Numbered from the stretch's first letter, positions 48,501-59,989 are shown. The stretch is 64,000 nucleotides of DNA from Taxillus chinensis (GCA_023512835.1 CM042091.1:18059506-18123505); one strand, 5' to 3'. Translations and numbers: made by a program. Notes: generated by a model not told the origin, from the letters alone.

Positions 48501-49202
48501 AACAAAAACAAAACAAAACCAAAAAAAACAACAAAAAAGTTTTATTTTAGAGTTTTATTTTTAATACGTGGACTTTGACATTGAGCCTTTTCTTCTAATT
48601 TTTCATTTCACCTTTCTTCATTAGTTTTCACGCTTAACATTTTTTTTTGTTTTGTTTTTGTTTTTGTACATATTTAGTTTTTTAAAAAAACGTTAGCATT
48701 AAATTTAGGAATAAAAATTGTTAGTTTACCTTAGAATAAACCATAGGATTCCCTTTAGAGATTTAGGAATAAATTGAACTTAATTTTTAACTTTAACAAA
48801 GAATGTAGAAATAAAAATAGAAAAATTAAAATTATTAGAATTTCCCTTAGAGGCTTAGGATAAATTGGATTTAATCTTAACGTTAATAAATGATTTAAGA
48901 AAATAAAAAGCGTAGACTTTAGGGATAAACGTAAATTTCACCTCACCTTAAACAAATTAGAAACCTCTAAAATCCTAAGATAAGTACCGAAAGGGCATTG
49001 TGGGTGTGCTAGTCCTTCCCCACGCGTAATTAACTCCTGAGCCCATCTCCTAGCGGCATTAGATCAATTTTCCTTTAAGTGGCCAACCGCACCCCAAAAA
49101 CGGTTGGTGGCGACTCCGTTTTCTCATCACCATTCGAATGATGGTTGGGGGGAACCGCACCCCAAAAGCAGTTTCCCTCCCGGACGAAATCCGATGATGA
49201 CA
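45549..49202 (+). mobile_element. Ogre-2 3' LTR (3.65 kb)
   Basis: TGTTGGACCC to GATGACA, followed by target duplication GATTC. TATA-like 'cctataaaac' near 46,631. A/T homopolymer-rich 3' half. This is the most complete reference copy of the LTR in the window. Confidence 0.9.
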
Positions 49203-52200
49203 GATTCCTCAAGCAAACCAAAGTCAAAAATCCAAAAGGAGTCCTTCACCCAAGAAAACTCAAATCAGAGAAGTAAAGGAATCAAACAAAGTAAAAACAA
49301 CATGGAAAGCTAAAGTGCTTCACAAGGCTAACTCTAAAAATATTGTCTCTATTATTACTTCTCCTAACCGCCCAAAACAAGTTTGGGCACTAAAAGTGTA
49401 AAGTGTTGTCCAGTAGGAGCATCCCTGGAACTCACTCCCAGCCCACTTGAAGTTAAAGATAAATCAAAGCAAGTGGATACCTGATAGTGGATGCTCAGGA
49501 CACATGACAGGTGATAAGTCATTGCTCGTGAATGTTACTGACAAACGAGGACCATCCATCTCATATGACGACAATAGCAAAGGTAAGATTGTGGGGGTAT
49601 GACACTTTAAGCAAGGAGGTATGACACCTTAAGCAATGGTTGTGTATCAATTACAAAAGTTGCATAATTTACAATGTTAGTAATTTATGGGACAAAGGAT
49701 TCACTGTTTTATTCCTATCCAATACCTACACAGTTGCAGAAACTAAGTCTGAAGATATTAAATTATCCAGATCAAGAGATAAGGACATATACTCTTTGAT
49801 CTTTAAAAATCATTCTTCTGGTCCTGTATGCTTTTTTACTAAAGCATCACATGAAGAAAGTTGGCTATGGAACAAGTGGTATACACACTTAAATCTTAAA
49901 ACTTTGTCTAAATTAGCATCGCTCATTTTGGTCACTAGATTACCCAAACATCAATACTCTAGAGAATCTCTCTATTGAGAATATCAACTTGGCAAGCAAA
50001 CCAAGCATAGTTTTAAGAGCAAATCTGTTAGTTCTATAACTACTCCTCTATAACTTCTTCACATGGACCTCTATGGTCCCATTTATGTTGCTTCCCTTGC
50101 TAGTGTGAGATACACCCTTGTGGTTATCGATGACTTCACCAGATATACATGGGTTTTGCTCCTAAAATCAAAAGATCAAACATTTGAACATTTAGTAGAT
50201 CTCTTCAACTGGATAAGCAATTCACAAGGACTGAGCATTAAATATATCAGGAGTGATCATGGTACGAAATTCGATTTCTTATATATGATATCATATTTTT
50301 CTGAATAGGGCATTCAATACGACTATTTTACGCCTAGAATACCCCAACAAAATGGGATTACTAAGCGAAAGAATCGCACTTTAGTTGAGGCTGGTAGAGC
50401 TCTATTAGCAAGAGCAAAGCTTCCTATCAATCTATGGGCTGAAGCCGTGTCCACTGCTTGTTATGTCCAGAATCGAACTCTAATCAATAAGTTTACCATG
50501 AAAACATCCTATGAGATGTGGAAAGGCAAAAAGCCATCTATTACCCATCTCAAAACTTTTGGATATGTTTGATATATATTATACAACGGAAAAGAACTCC
50601 AGAGCAAATTTGAGCTAAAATCCGATGATGGGGTCTTTGTTGGATATTCGTTAAATAGCAAGGCTTATCGTATCTTTAATAGAAAATTATTTAAAGTTGA
50701 AGAATCTATTCATGTTACATTTGATGAAACTAATCTGGATTGGTCAAGAAAAGAATCTTCGAGTTCTAACGTGCAGGATCAGACGGACTCTATCGATTAT
50801 TCAAATTTCATGGATGCTCCTGTCACTATCGCTGACCAACCTATTAGCACCAATTAAGTAAGAAGTGATGCTACTGATGATACGGACTTTGAACCTCATT
50901 GTCACTACGAACCAGCTAACATGGAAATTTACAGTACCCAAGAAGCTCAAAATCCTTCCGAGCCAACTTATACAAAAAATTACAGTGCCAGGGAACCTCA
51001 AAGTCCTTCTAGACCTATTAATATAAAGATCTCTGGTTCCGGAGCAGCTCAACCTACGGATTCACTTGAAATACCCAATTTGGAAGAGCTGCGAATTGTC
51101 GAGGATGCACCATCACAAGCATAGAACCTTCGATGGACTTGAAACCATCCATCTGATCAAGTGTTTGGTGATCCCACTATTGGGGTAAGAACAAGGGCAA
51201 CCACCTTGAATATCTACCTGTATTCATGCTTTCTATCACAAGTAGAACCAAAGGTGCTGGATAAAGCCCTTTAACATTCAAACTGGATAGAAGCCATGCA
51301 AGAAGAACTAAATCAGTTCAAGAGGAACAACATGTGGACATTAGTACCAAGACCAAAATCATAACAAGTCATTGGCGTCAAATGGGTGTTCTGGAACAAA
51401 CTTGATACAGATGGAATAATAATTCAAAACAAAGCCCTACTGGTGGTCAAATGTTATCGTCAAGAAGAAAGCATTAACTATGATAAAACCTTCACTTCAG
51501 TTGCTAGACTTGAGGCGATCCGAATATTTCTAGTATTTGCGTCATTTGAGAACTTCAAAGTCTATTGAATGGACGTAAAGAGCACTTTTTTAAATAAAGA
51601 TTTTTAGGAGGAGGTATAAGTTGAAGAACCTCCCGAATTCATTGAACACAAGGCTAAACACATGGTGTACAAAACTACGAAAAGCCTTGTTTGGATTGAA
51701 GCAAGCTCTACGAGCCTGGTATGACACACTGTCAGAATTCCTACTTGCAAATAAGTTCAAAAAAAGGAAAGATTGATACCACATTATTCTTACGGAAAGA
51801 TAAAGGTCACATCTTAATCATTCAAATATATGTGGATGATATCATTTTCGGATAATCTAATTCGAAGCTTTGTGATGATTTTGCTAAGTTGATGACTAGT
51901 AAGTTTGAAATGAGTATGATAGGAGAATTATCCTACTTCCTAGGGATTGAAGTCAAATCGATGAAGGAAGGAATATTCATTAACCAAGCTAAGTATACAC
52001 GAGACTTAATTCAAAAGTTTGGTATATAGGATACATCTCCCATGAAAACTCCAATGCTAGTCAGTGCAAAATTACCTCTTGATCTCGTTGGCAAATCTAT
52101 AAACGTGACTGAATACAGAGGAATGATAAGGTCATTACTGTATCTTATAGCAAGTCTCCTGGATATCATGTTTGCAACCTGTATCTGTGCAAGATGTCAG

Positions 52201-52345
52201 GTCGATCCCAAGGAGTCACATATGCTTCATGTTAAGCGGATACTACGGTACCTAAAAGGGATAATGAATTTGGGACTTTGGTTTCCAAAGGAGTTCAATT
52301 TTTCTTTATCCGGATATTCAGATGCTGATTTTGCTGGAGTCCAAT
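49203..52345 (+). pseudogene. Copia-1 pol (protease, integrase, RT, start of RNase H), decayed
   Basis: Continues copia-1 after Ogre-2. The protease motif WIPDSGCSGHMTG is near 49,474-49,512. Integrase motifs HMDLYGP (50,060-50,080) and YIRSDHGTKF (50,240-50,270) are present, but the third acidic position reads GITKRKNRTL (about 50,352-50,382), Lys in place of Glu. RT has WVFWNKLDTDG (51,380-51,412) and YVDDIIFG (51,831-51,854). RNase H begins SGYSDADFAG near 52,309-52,338 and is then cut. There are many stops and frameshifts. The 3' LTR is missing. Confidence 0.82.
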
Positions 52346-52589
52346 CTCCAAGGCATGACCATTTCCCATGTACACATACCCTGTAGAGATAGGTTCATAC
52401 GTGTGAAACCAATCTCTATGAGAGGTCATATGCCTTGTTCCTCCCGAATCTATACTCCAAGCATTAGTGAGCTCCGATCTATCCTTAAGAACTGTTGTTG
52501 CTTCGCTATAAAGAATATCATCTTCAGCAACGCACCCATGAGATGTTCTTGCCTTTTCTCCACCATTCTTGAGTCAACACTTATTTTGT

Positions 52590-53274
52590 GAAGTGCCCCT
52601 TCTTGCCATAATTGTAACACTTGAAATCACGCTCCACTGGAATCACGCTTCGTTGACCTTCCTCGCGTGATAGACAAAGCTTCTACTTGTTGTGAGCTTG
52701 TTTGTTTATCTTCCCTGCTTTTCCATCTGCTTTTTTCTTCAAGAACTGAAGTAGAAATATCATCAAAAACCAAGACATCTGTGAGGATATTATTGGTTAG
52801 GTTATTGATGAGTTGGTCATATGAATCAGGTAGGCTCTAAAGTAAAATTTCAGCCCGCTCATGTGGTGAAACAATATGTCCCAACGTTGCAAGTTGAGAA
52901 CATAATGATGTCACAGCATGCAAATGCTCTATGACCGATGTAGATTCAGACATCCGTATCGTGTACAACTTTCTCTTCAAGAAAATTTTGTTGTGAAGTG
53001 ACTTGGCTTCATATAGTATAATGAGGTGATCCCAAACTTCTTTTGCAATTTCTTTCTCCTTTACGCCCGATAAAATATCATTGGATAAAGCCAGATACAA
53101 ATTTGAAAGAGCCGGTGCATCCATTCTTTTTCACTTTTCGTTATTTGTGATCTCCGCCGACCATGTACCAATAGCCTCCAAGCAATTATCTTTTATCAAT
53201 ATTGCTCTCATATTTAATTTATATATCGTAAATCTTGTACCTTCAAATTTATCGATATCAACCTTTGCTGCCAT
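52590..53274 (-). pseudogene. Copia-2 gag
   Basis: Starts MAAKVDIDKFEGT at 53,274. A TGA near 53,130 is followed by the open frame MDAPALSNLYLALSND to 52,837 (UBN2-type copia gag: KEVWDHLIILYEAKS, LHAVTSLCSQLATLG). A degenerate zinc knuckle FKCYNYGKKGHF lies near 52,626-52,591. Gag would form the particle; it is broken by stops. Confidence 0.78.
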
Positions 53275-53438
53275 TGCTCTTATCATGAACTATTGTTGCC
53301 TACAGAATAACTCCCACTATTTCATGCGAAAAGTAACTCCTCTTTAGACATGCACCTAAACACGCAAATAGTGACGATATACTAGAATAGACCTCCAATA
53401 TAATTTCTACAGCACCTCTGTAGGATGGAAAACTCAAT

Positions 53439-53612
53439 ATCTGGCTTATTTTCTAATATGAAGGATCCACTTAAAAGTGGCAATCACAGAACATACGATA
53501 AATAGATATTAACACCCTCAATAATATCTAGCTTATTTTTTGATGTGAAGGATCCACTTAAAAAGTAGCAATCACAGAGCATATGATAAATAGATATTAA
53601 CACTCTCAACCA
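53439..53612 (-). repeat. Two-copy tandem repeat in the copia-2 leader
   Basis: Two ~87-bp units, each with 'gaaggatccacttaaaa' and 'gataaatagatattaacac', at 53,439-53,525 and 53,526-53,612. Confidence 0.85.
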
Positions 53613-53652
53613 AACAACAGATCCACCAAGGAAAACCTTACTCTAATACCAC

Positions 53653-53999
53653 TGTTAAGAAATAAACCCACCGAATAGAGCCAATAGCAAATAAAAGAAA
53701 TTAGGAAAATAAAAAAACACAGAAATTTACGTGGAAAACCCCTAAGGGAAAAACCACAGCAAGAAAAGAGAATTTCACTATAGGAGAATATTATAAAGGA
53801 CTATAATGTTTTGGGATGCCTTTGAGGTGAGGAGGATGCTTTCTTTTATAGCCTCTCCCCCTCACAAAACTTCTCTTATCTTTCCATGTGGGACAAAGAC
53901 ATAACACCTATGTGGTTGTGGTTAAGGTGCCTATGTGGCTAGAGGTTAAGGCTAATGGGGATCATGTGGCTTGCTTGTGTTTTGTTTACATTATGAACA
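53653..53999 (-). mobile_element. Copia-2 5' LTR (347 bp)
   Basis: Plus-strand ends TGTTAAGAA and ATGAACA are complementary termini of a copia LTR; the primer binding site adjoins at 53,652. Confidence 0.82.
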
Positions 54000-54089
54000 C
54001 CCTAAAATAAAAAAACAATTATGAACTATATACATGATTGACATGATACTACACTTGTTGACACTATCATGTAGATATTAGGAGCATAA

Positions 54090-54474
54090 TGTCACGGTCC
54101 AAAGCCTCATGAAACTTTTTTGTAACATATTAGAGTCATTTGTAATGATTGTACAGCTTATAGAAAGAGTTAGCACTTGTATAGGCGATTTGTACTCTCG
54201 CACCAACTTGATGTTTCCTCGTGCCAGTTGTAAAAATGCTCTACATCTTATATATAGAGCAAGGCTCTAGTGTTAAAACTTGTACTTGACATTTGTGCTA
54301 ATATAAATTTTCTCACTTTCAGGCATTCTCTACAACTTCCATAAATCGTTGTCTGTTGTCCCGAATGACTCTAAACATTCACTCAAACTTAAACGGCTTA
54401 CTTAGTTCGCAAAGTTTCCGCTAAGTGACTAAGTGCCGCACGAGTTAGCTTATCGTAAGATTAACTCCGTGACA
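54090..54474 (+). mobile_element. Solo LTR C1 (chromovirus-like)
   Basis: 385 bp, TGTCACGG to CTCCGTGACA, with 'tatatatagagc' as a possible TATA region. Flanks ATAA and ATAG differ by one base. Related to the LTR at 16,220 and to C2. Confidence 0.75.
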
Positions 54475-54478
54475 ATAG

Positions 54479-54853
54479 TGTCACGGCCGATGCTTATCCT
54501 AGCACACTTAGGCTATTTTGGGGTATTTCCTCCTTGTAAAGTGTTGTAATTTAGTTTTTAGAGTGAGTTTAACTACTCAAGCTAAAATGATGTCTCTTGG
54601 CGTCAAAGCTAGAAAAGTGTTAACATCTATATGTAGGGGAGTGATGTTGTAAAGCTTTCAAGCAATCAATACAATCGTTTGTTGCCTTTGTTCAATCTTT
54701 CTTCTGCTAAGCGCTTCCCTACACAATTGCTTTATAACAGATCGATGGGTTCCGATCCAAATGCGACGAGTTAGGCTGACCTAGCGTTCCTTCGTGCGGG
54801 TGGGAACTAAGTGCTACACGGGTTAAGCTGCTATAAAGGCTGACCCCGTGACA
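54479..54853 (+). mobile_element. Solo LTR C2 (chromovirus-like)
   Basis: 375 bp, TGTCACGGCC to CCCCGTGACA, with a perfect 4-bp target duplication ATAG (54,475-54,478 and 54,854-54,857). It lies four bases after C1. Confidence 0.85.
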
Positions 54854-54857
54854 ATAG

Positions 54858-55218
54858 GATGGGTTAGGGAGATATGATCCCTATTGAGCTGTTGTTGCTC
54901 ACCCTTCCAGTTGGGATTGTTTTGTTTTCAGAAACTTACATGCGTTAGGAGGGACACTAAGGTGGATGACTAAGTTATTATTTTGTTGTTTGCTTTTATT
55001 CTATTTTGAGTTTTTTTAAGGAACTGCTGTAATTCCATGTGGAGATTGATGTAAAAGGGTTTTGAAATATTAATAAACATATGATTTGACTTGTAGATGC
55101 TTGATATGTTTGTTGGGATGTTCTGTGTGACATTGTTTAACCCGATCCCTTGCCCCAACGGGTGGGTAAAAGGAAGTCACAAACCGATTTTCTCGGATTG
55201 AAAATCCGGGACGTGACA
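54858..55218 (+). mobile_element. 3' end of a gypsy LTR (LTR-B-like)
   Basis: Layout resembles the 3' end of LTR-B: 'gttgctcaccc', 'tttcag', then a 'gggtgggtaa' block and a terminal GGGACGTGACA. No partner end was identified. Confidence 0.55.
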
Positions 55219-56294
55219 ATAAACTTAAGGCTCTTTTGCAATACTTTTGAAATAACAATTGTCAAACATTTTATTGACAGCAAATAATAAGTGGACCCAT
55301 GTGGAGTGCTCTAAAATAAGCTCCCTATAACATTTTTGAGTAAATCCCTTGTGCTTTCGTAAATATTTCCTCCTAATTTGATAAGGTTTCTGAATAAGCC
55401 TTTTTGTATATATAAATAATATATTATATCAATAATATAAATAGTATACATGATAATGTTTACGAATAACTTCTACAAATAATCCTCACTTATATATCAA
55501 TCCTCGTTTATGCCTAGATTTGAACCAAGAATGGGAGTTGGGTGTGAGGTCACTTTATATGTTGACCTATTGAGTTCAAAACATTTATGGCTACTCAGAA
55601 ACTTGGGTATAAAAAAAAATTGGAACATGCTTGTCCATTTATGTTAATAAACGTAAAAACAAGTTTACAAATAATTAAGTTTCTAATAAACCAACATAAA
55701 CATATTTTCGAGTGATTTTAAATGCTTTTATAAATATTTATTTCGTTTACAGCCATATACATGTTACTAGTGACAGAAAAGTTATGGGGCATAGAGGGAT
55801 TTATAACCATATACATATTACCCGACCTAATTTTTTAAAAATTAATTTGTTATTAATAGATTATAAACAAAATCAAAGTATATGTTAAATTTTAGTATTT
55901 TCATCCCACTAAATTCATGACAACATATCATGAAGATTAAACAAAAAGAAATAAAGATTTGCATTATACGAAAAACGAAGGCTTATAAGCTATAGACTAG
56001 GAAAAGAACTTTAAAAATAGCAAAATAAAAAAATAAAATGAAATATAGTAGCAAAAAAGACAAAACAAAAGCGGCCGACTTGTTTTCTTATACAATAATA
56101 ATGCTAGGCCATGTTTGATACGGATCTCAAAACTTATTTTTTGTATTTGAATATAAAAAAATACCATACAAACGTTATTTGGAGAGTATTTTATTTTTGG
56201 TTTTTGAGTACAATTGACATTCAAATATACGAAACTAAAAATATATTTTTATTGTTTTCATTTTCCTCTCCAACTCCTCCCACCTGTATCCTCC
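55219..56294. other. AT-rich intergenic DNA, nothing recognised
   Basis: No coding, repeat-end or RNA signal was seen. Confidence 0.5.
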
Positions 56295-56391
56295 CCAATT
56301 GTAAAGACTCGTATTTGGGTAGTTTTGAGAGATAGCCATTCTATGGGAATACAATTATCTAGACGGTAGTGTAGTCGCCGATGTGAGCATT

Positions 56392-56627
56392 TTGACTGTA
56401 CCTGGGCCTGATTCCGAGTCAGGGCCCTGTTTGACCCGATTGTTGACTTTTTGGGGTTTATTGGTTGACTTTGCATTTGGGCGGTCGTTAGAGTATTGTA
56501 ATATCTGCTTAGTGTTGTGCTCGTCATTTCGAGCGTTTTGACTGTAATTTGACTCAATTTGGAGTTCGGGACCTTGGAGGTCAATTATTGACTAGGTCAA
56601 TGATTGACTAGGTCAGTTATTGGTCAA
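56392..56627 (+). promoter_or_regulatory. Cluster of W-box hexamers in the LTR-B promoter
   Basis: Eleven TTGAC(C/T) hexamers on both strands in about 236 bp, directly upstream of the TATA box: plus-strand sites near 56,392, 56,430, 56,443, 56,464, 56,537, 56,549, 56,588 and 56,604; minus-strand sites near 56,579, 56,596 and 56,622. W-boxes bind WRKY factors. The copy at 242-1,200 keeps a similar cluster (about 860-1,110). Confidence 0.75.
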
Positions 56628-56640
56628 TGACTGGCAGAAA

Positions 56641-56648
56641 TATAAATA
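56641..56648 (+). promoter_or_regulatory. LTR-B TATA box
   Basis: TATAAATA, about 50 bp before the (GA)n run; conserved in the reversed copy near 845-852. Confidence 0.75.
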
Positions 56649-56694
56649 GCAAGAAAAAGAAGAAGCTTTCACTTTACGCTATCACGTTTGTGCG

Positions 56695-56697
<3 letters not shown>

Positions 56698-56754
<57 letters not shown>
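56698..56754. repeat. (GA)n microsatellite in LTR-B
   Basis: About 28 perfect GA repeats just downstream of the TATA box; the other LTR-B copy has only a short CT-rich stretch there. Confidence 0.95.
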
Positions 56755-56757
<3 letters not shown>

Positions 56758-58414
56758 AGCTTGGTGCCTTGGCGATTTGGGGCGATTTGGGTTCGTGGAG
56801 CTCAAAGAATCACTCCAAGTAGGTGTCCTTAAACTCCTTATTTGATTCTGTTTTGGATCTGCACGAATTTATCATGATTTATGAAATTGAGCATGAACCC
56901 TAAATTTTGGGGGAAACCCAATTCTGGGTTAGATCTGATGGTTTAGCACAAGATCTGTGGTTAAGAATTGATTTAAATCATTGTAGAGATGTGTTTCTGT
57001 GATTTTGAGGGTGTATAACTATGTATTTCATGATGGTTGAGAAGTCAACCGTGGAAATCTAGATTTAGATCTAGATTTCTAGAAATCTACAATTCGGTGC
57101 ATATTTTTGCTGTTATCTGTGCGATTTAGAGGCGTTCTAGACGCATTTTGAGGTAGATATCGTAGTCTGTTGCATAAAATGCGTGTTTGTGAGCATTTGG
57201 GGGTTGCTGAGTTGATTCAAGACGAAGAACAAGAAAAAACAATGATGAATAGTACCCTGGGCGGATTACTGGGTCGGAATGACAAAGATCCGAAGTTCTG
57301 GGTCGAAGGGTCAAAGATCCAGGGTCGTTGGGTCGAAGGTTCGTAGTTCGTAGTTCGAAGGTTTGTAGTTCGTAGTTCGAAGCTACGTAGTTCATAGTTC
57401 GTAGGTCGAAGTTCATAGTCCGAAGGTCAAAGATCGAAGACCCGCTTCGAGTCTTCGAGGCGCACTACGCAGCTACGAGTCACAGCGCCAGCTACCAGTC
57501 TCCGAGGCGTGCTACAGTTCCGCACTACGACTCACAGCTCCAATAGTGTAACTGGACACTGGACTACACTGGACTGGACGATTTACATTGTAACCCATAC
57601 CCATCTACACATAGTTACAATGTAAATAACGAAATACCCCCCATTTGGATTCAAAGAAAAATACTAGAAAAATTAATTCTCACTCTTTTAAAATGTGAAA
57701 ATTGGGATTTAGTGTAAAATCTCGAAAAAATCTAGTTTTTTGTATAGGTGAATTTTTGGAAAGTGGGGTTAGACATCTCAGAAAAATCCCAAAAAATCAG
57801 ATTATCTTAGTTATGATATGGAGACCCAATGCCAGGACTTTTTATTGGAAGAAAATAGCTGCTATGGGTATCTCCTTCCTTAGTCAAGGAATGAGGATCG
57901 ACTTGTGAAGACTGGCTACAGTTCTAAAGGGAGTGTTGTACACTTTAAGACCATATTGGTGTTAGTATGTTGGGTTGCAGATTTGGGACTTGGGTTCCAT
58001 GACTTGTTGGGTTCTCACTAGATGATGTTATGTGGTTGACGGGGCAGGCATATGCGCTGATGGCAAGCCTGTGTGGCACTATGGCCGGGCATATTGCGTT
58101 GTGGCTGTGGCAGGCATATGCGCCAATGGCAGGCCTGTGTGGCACTGTGTCCGGGCATATAGCACTGTGGTAGGGCTGAGTGCCCTGAGCTGGGATCCTG
58201 TTGAGGATCGTGGACAAGTTGTCCTATAAGGGCAGGCTGGGTCCTGATGTTTGTTTACAGGCTGAGTCCTGATGATTGTGCACACTACACAGTGCACGAG
58301 TACACAGAGCATGTAGCATAGATTTGTATATTTGCATGATGTGGAGTATTAAGGTCACCTACTGAGCTTGTCGCTCACTCCTACTTGTTATTTCCTCTTT
58401 TCAGGTGTGACCCG

Positions 58415-58824
58415 TGTCACGACCCGAGCAGCGTGGTGCTGGCGGGACGTTTCTTAGTGGCACGATTCAGGAATGGATTCGTGCTACGTAAAGGAGAGGG
58501 GTTGGTTGAAGCGTAGATGGTGCGCGCGAGAAGGTTCCAGGCGTTCGTGGAGGAGAACGGATGGAACCCCTTCGGAGTTCGACGTGCCGACCCGGTTGAA
58601 TGCGGGGAGCACGCCGCTAGTCGAGGACTTGACGTTGAAGAAGGGATTTGGCCATCCTTACACAAACCGGTCGGGAATTGGAGCCGTTCTCCCGATGAGC
58701 CCGGTGGCGGGCGAAACCGGTCTACGTGCGCTTCAACCCTCAAAGGCTAAACTTAGCGGACCGTGGATAGAGAAGCTAAGTGCCGCAATGGGTTGAGAGG
58801 CGCAGGAAACCCGACCCCGTGACA
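58415..58824 (+). repeat. TRIM-2 5' LTR
   Basis: 410 bp, TGTCACG to CGTGACA. Confidence 0.92.
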
Positions 58825-59217
58825 AGTGGTATCGAGCCGAACCGGCCCGTATCCTGAAGACTCGCCGAGCACTCTCGCGAGTAGCGTGATCCCAAGGTGG
58901 GAGCTCACGGAGGTGAGTCGACCGATAGTGTCTTGCACGCCTTGCGTCCATAGAGTTGGAGTATCCTAGAGTGTGATACGAGTTGGGCAAGGGAGTACGA
59001 AGGAGCGCGTCGGAGCGATCTTGGAAGCCTCCTATCCTTTGGACATTGGGCGAGTGGGGCGGGCATCTTGGTAAAGGTGTTGCAACTGCGGGGAAGCGAT
59101 GTCCAAGCCGTTGACATTGGGCGAGTGGGAGGGCGTCGAGGTAACGATGCCATCGCCTGCGGGGAAGCGATGTCGACAAGCGCAACGAGGACGTTGCAAG
59201 GATTGGGTGGAGGAGAA

Positions 59218-59625
59218 TGTCACGACCCGAGCCGTGGTGCTGGCGGGACGTTTCTTAGTGGCACGATTTAGGAATGGATTCGTGCTACGTAAAGGAGAGG
59301 GGTTAGTTGAAGCGTAGATGGTGCGCGGCAGAAGGTTCCAGGCGGTTCGTGGAGGAGAACGGATGGAACCCCTTCGGAGTTCGGACGTGCCGACCCGGTT
59401 GAATGCGGGGAGTACGCCGCTAGTCGAGGACTTGACGTTGAAGAAGGGATTTGGCCATCCTTACACAAACCGGTCGGGAACCGGAGCCGTTCTCCGATGA
59501 GCCCAGTAGCGGCGAAACCAGTCTACGTGCGCTTCAACCCTCAAAGGCTAAGCTTAGCGGACCGTGGATAGAGAAGCTAAGTGCCGCAATGGGTTGAGAG
59601 GCGCAGGAAACCTGACCCCGTGACA
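59218..59625 (+). repeat. TRIM-2 3' LTR
   Basis: 408 bp, same ends; a few small indels relative to the 5' LTR. Confidence 0.92.
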
Positions 59626-59989
59626 CCCGGGACTAGTAGAGAACTTTCTTCCAGGAGGATGTGCCCACTACTCTAATGTACGAGTACTATTTTTTGTATT
59701 GTATTATGTGTTGTATCCCGGACATGGGTCCGTGGACAGTTGTATTTGCATACTGTTTGTGATGTGATGTCTATATGGCTATTTTACTCATTGTATGCAT
59801 GATGATATATGAGAAAGTACAGGATTACCCTTGATGTATGACTGTACAGGGTTGCATATTTGAGACAACATTCGCGGTGTAGTCTCCATTGGTGTTAGTC
59901 ACCAACCCCTTGACCTTTCGAGTGTGGGTAAGGGAAAGTAATGTTCCTAGTTCCGAGTTCCCTGGAATTTGGGGGCGTGACACCAATCG

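Larger units (their letters stand above)
30128..49202 (+). mobile_element. Ogre-2: Tat/Ogre retrotransposon, internally rearranged (19.1 kb)
   Basis: Outer LTRs begin TGTTGGACCC and end GATGACA. The flanks carry a perfect 5-bp target duplication GATTC (30,123-30,127 and 49,203-49,207) in copia-1. Three internal anomalies are clear. The block 32,065-37,313 is inverted relative to the rest. A 1,053-bp TRIM lies in the inverted ORF1. The true polypurine tract is replaced by a 270-bp copy of the 5' flank. Pol coding is close in sequence to Ogre-1, with independent stops and indels. Confidence 0.9.
52346..53999 (-). mobile_element. Copia-2, 5' part (minus strand)
   Basis: Minus-strand order: LTR (53,999-53,653), primer binding site 'gtggtattagag' (53,652-53,641), leader with a tandem duplication, gag, zinc knuckle, and the protease start WSIDSGGTRHMTSHRDWF (about 52,472-52,418), ending near 52,346 against copia-1. 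It meets copia-1 tail to tail with both elements truncated. Confidence 0.82.
58415..59625 (+). mobile_element. TRIM-2: terminal-repeat retrotransposon in miniature
   Basis: LTRs at 58,415-58,824 and 59,218-59,625 begin TGTCACGACC and end CCCCGTGACA. The 393-bp interior starts 'agtggtatcgagcc' (primer binding site) and ends 'gggtggaggagaa' (polypurine tract). A perfect 4-bp target duplication CCCG flanks it (58,411-58,414 and 59,626-59,629). LTR and interior are clearly related to TRIM-1. The interior carries a local duplication around 'cattgggcgagtggg' (about 59,042 and 59,116). No protein is encoded. Confidence 0.92.
56300..59982 (+). mobile_element. Solo LTR-B, interrupted by TRIM-2
   Basis: TGTAAAGACTCG to GGGGGCGTGACA with a perfect 5-bp target duplication CCAAT (56,295-56,299 and 59,983-59,987); about 2.47 kb without TRIM-2. 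It contains a TATA box, a (GA)n run, a run of 'gtagttcgaagg' repeats (57,342-57,425) and a two-copy ~66-bp repeat (58,037-58,170). There is no internal coding region, so it is a solo LTR left by LTR-LTR recombination. A second copy is at 242-1,200. Confidence 0.88.

Noticed and set aside
57945..58312. Open frames around 58.0-58.3 kb
   Set aside because: They follow a two-copy tandem repeat inside a solo LTR and resemble no known protein.
58415..59625. Cassandra-type TRIM with 5S rRNA promoter
   Set aside because: No convincing 5S box A or box C was found in the LTR.
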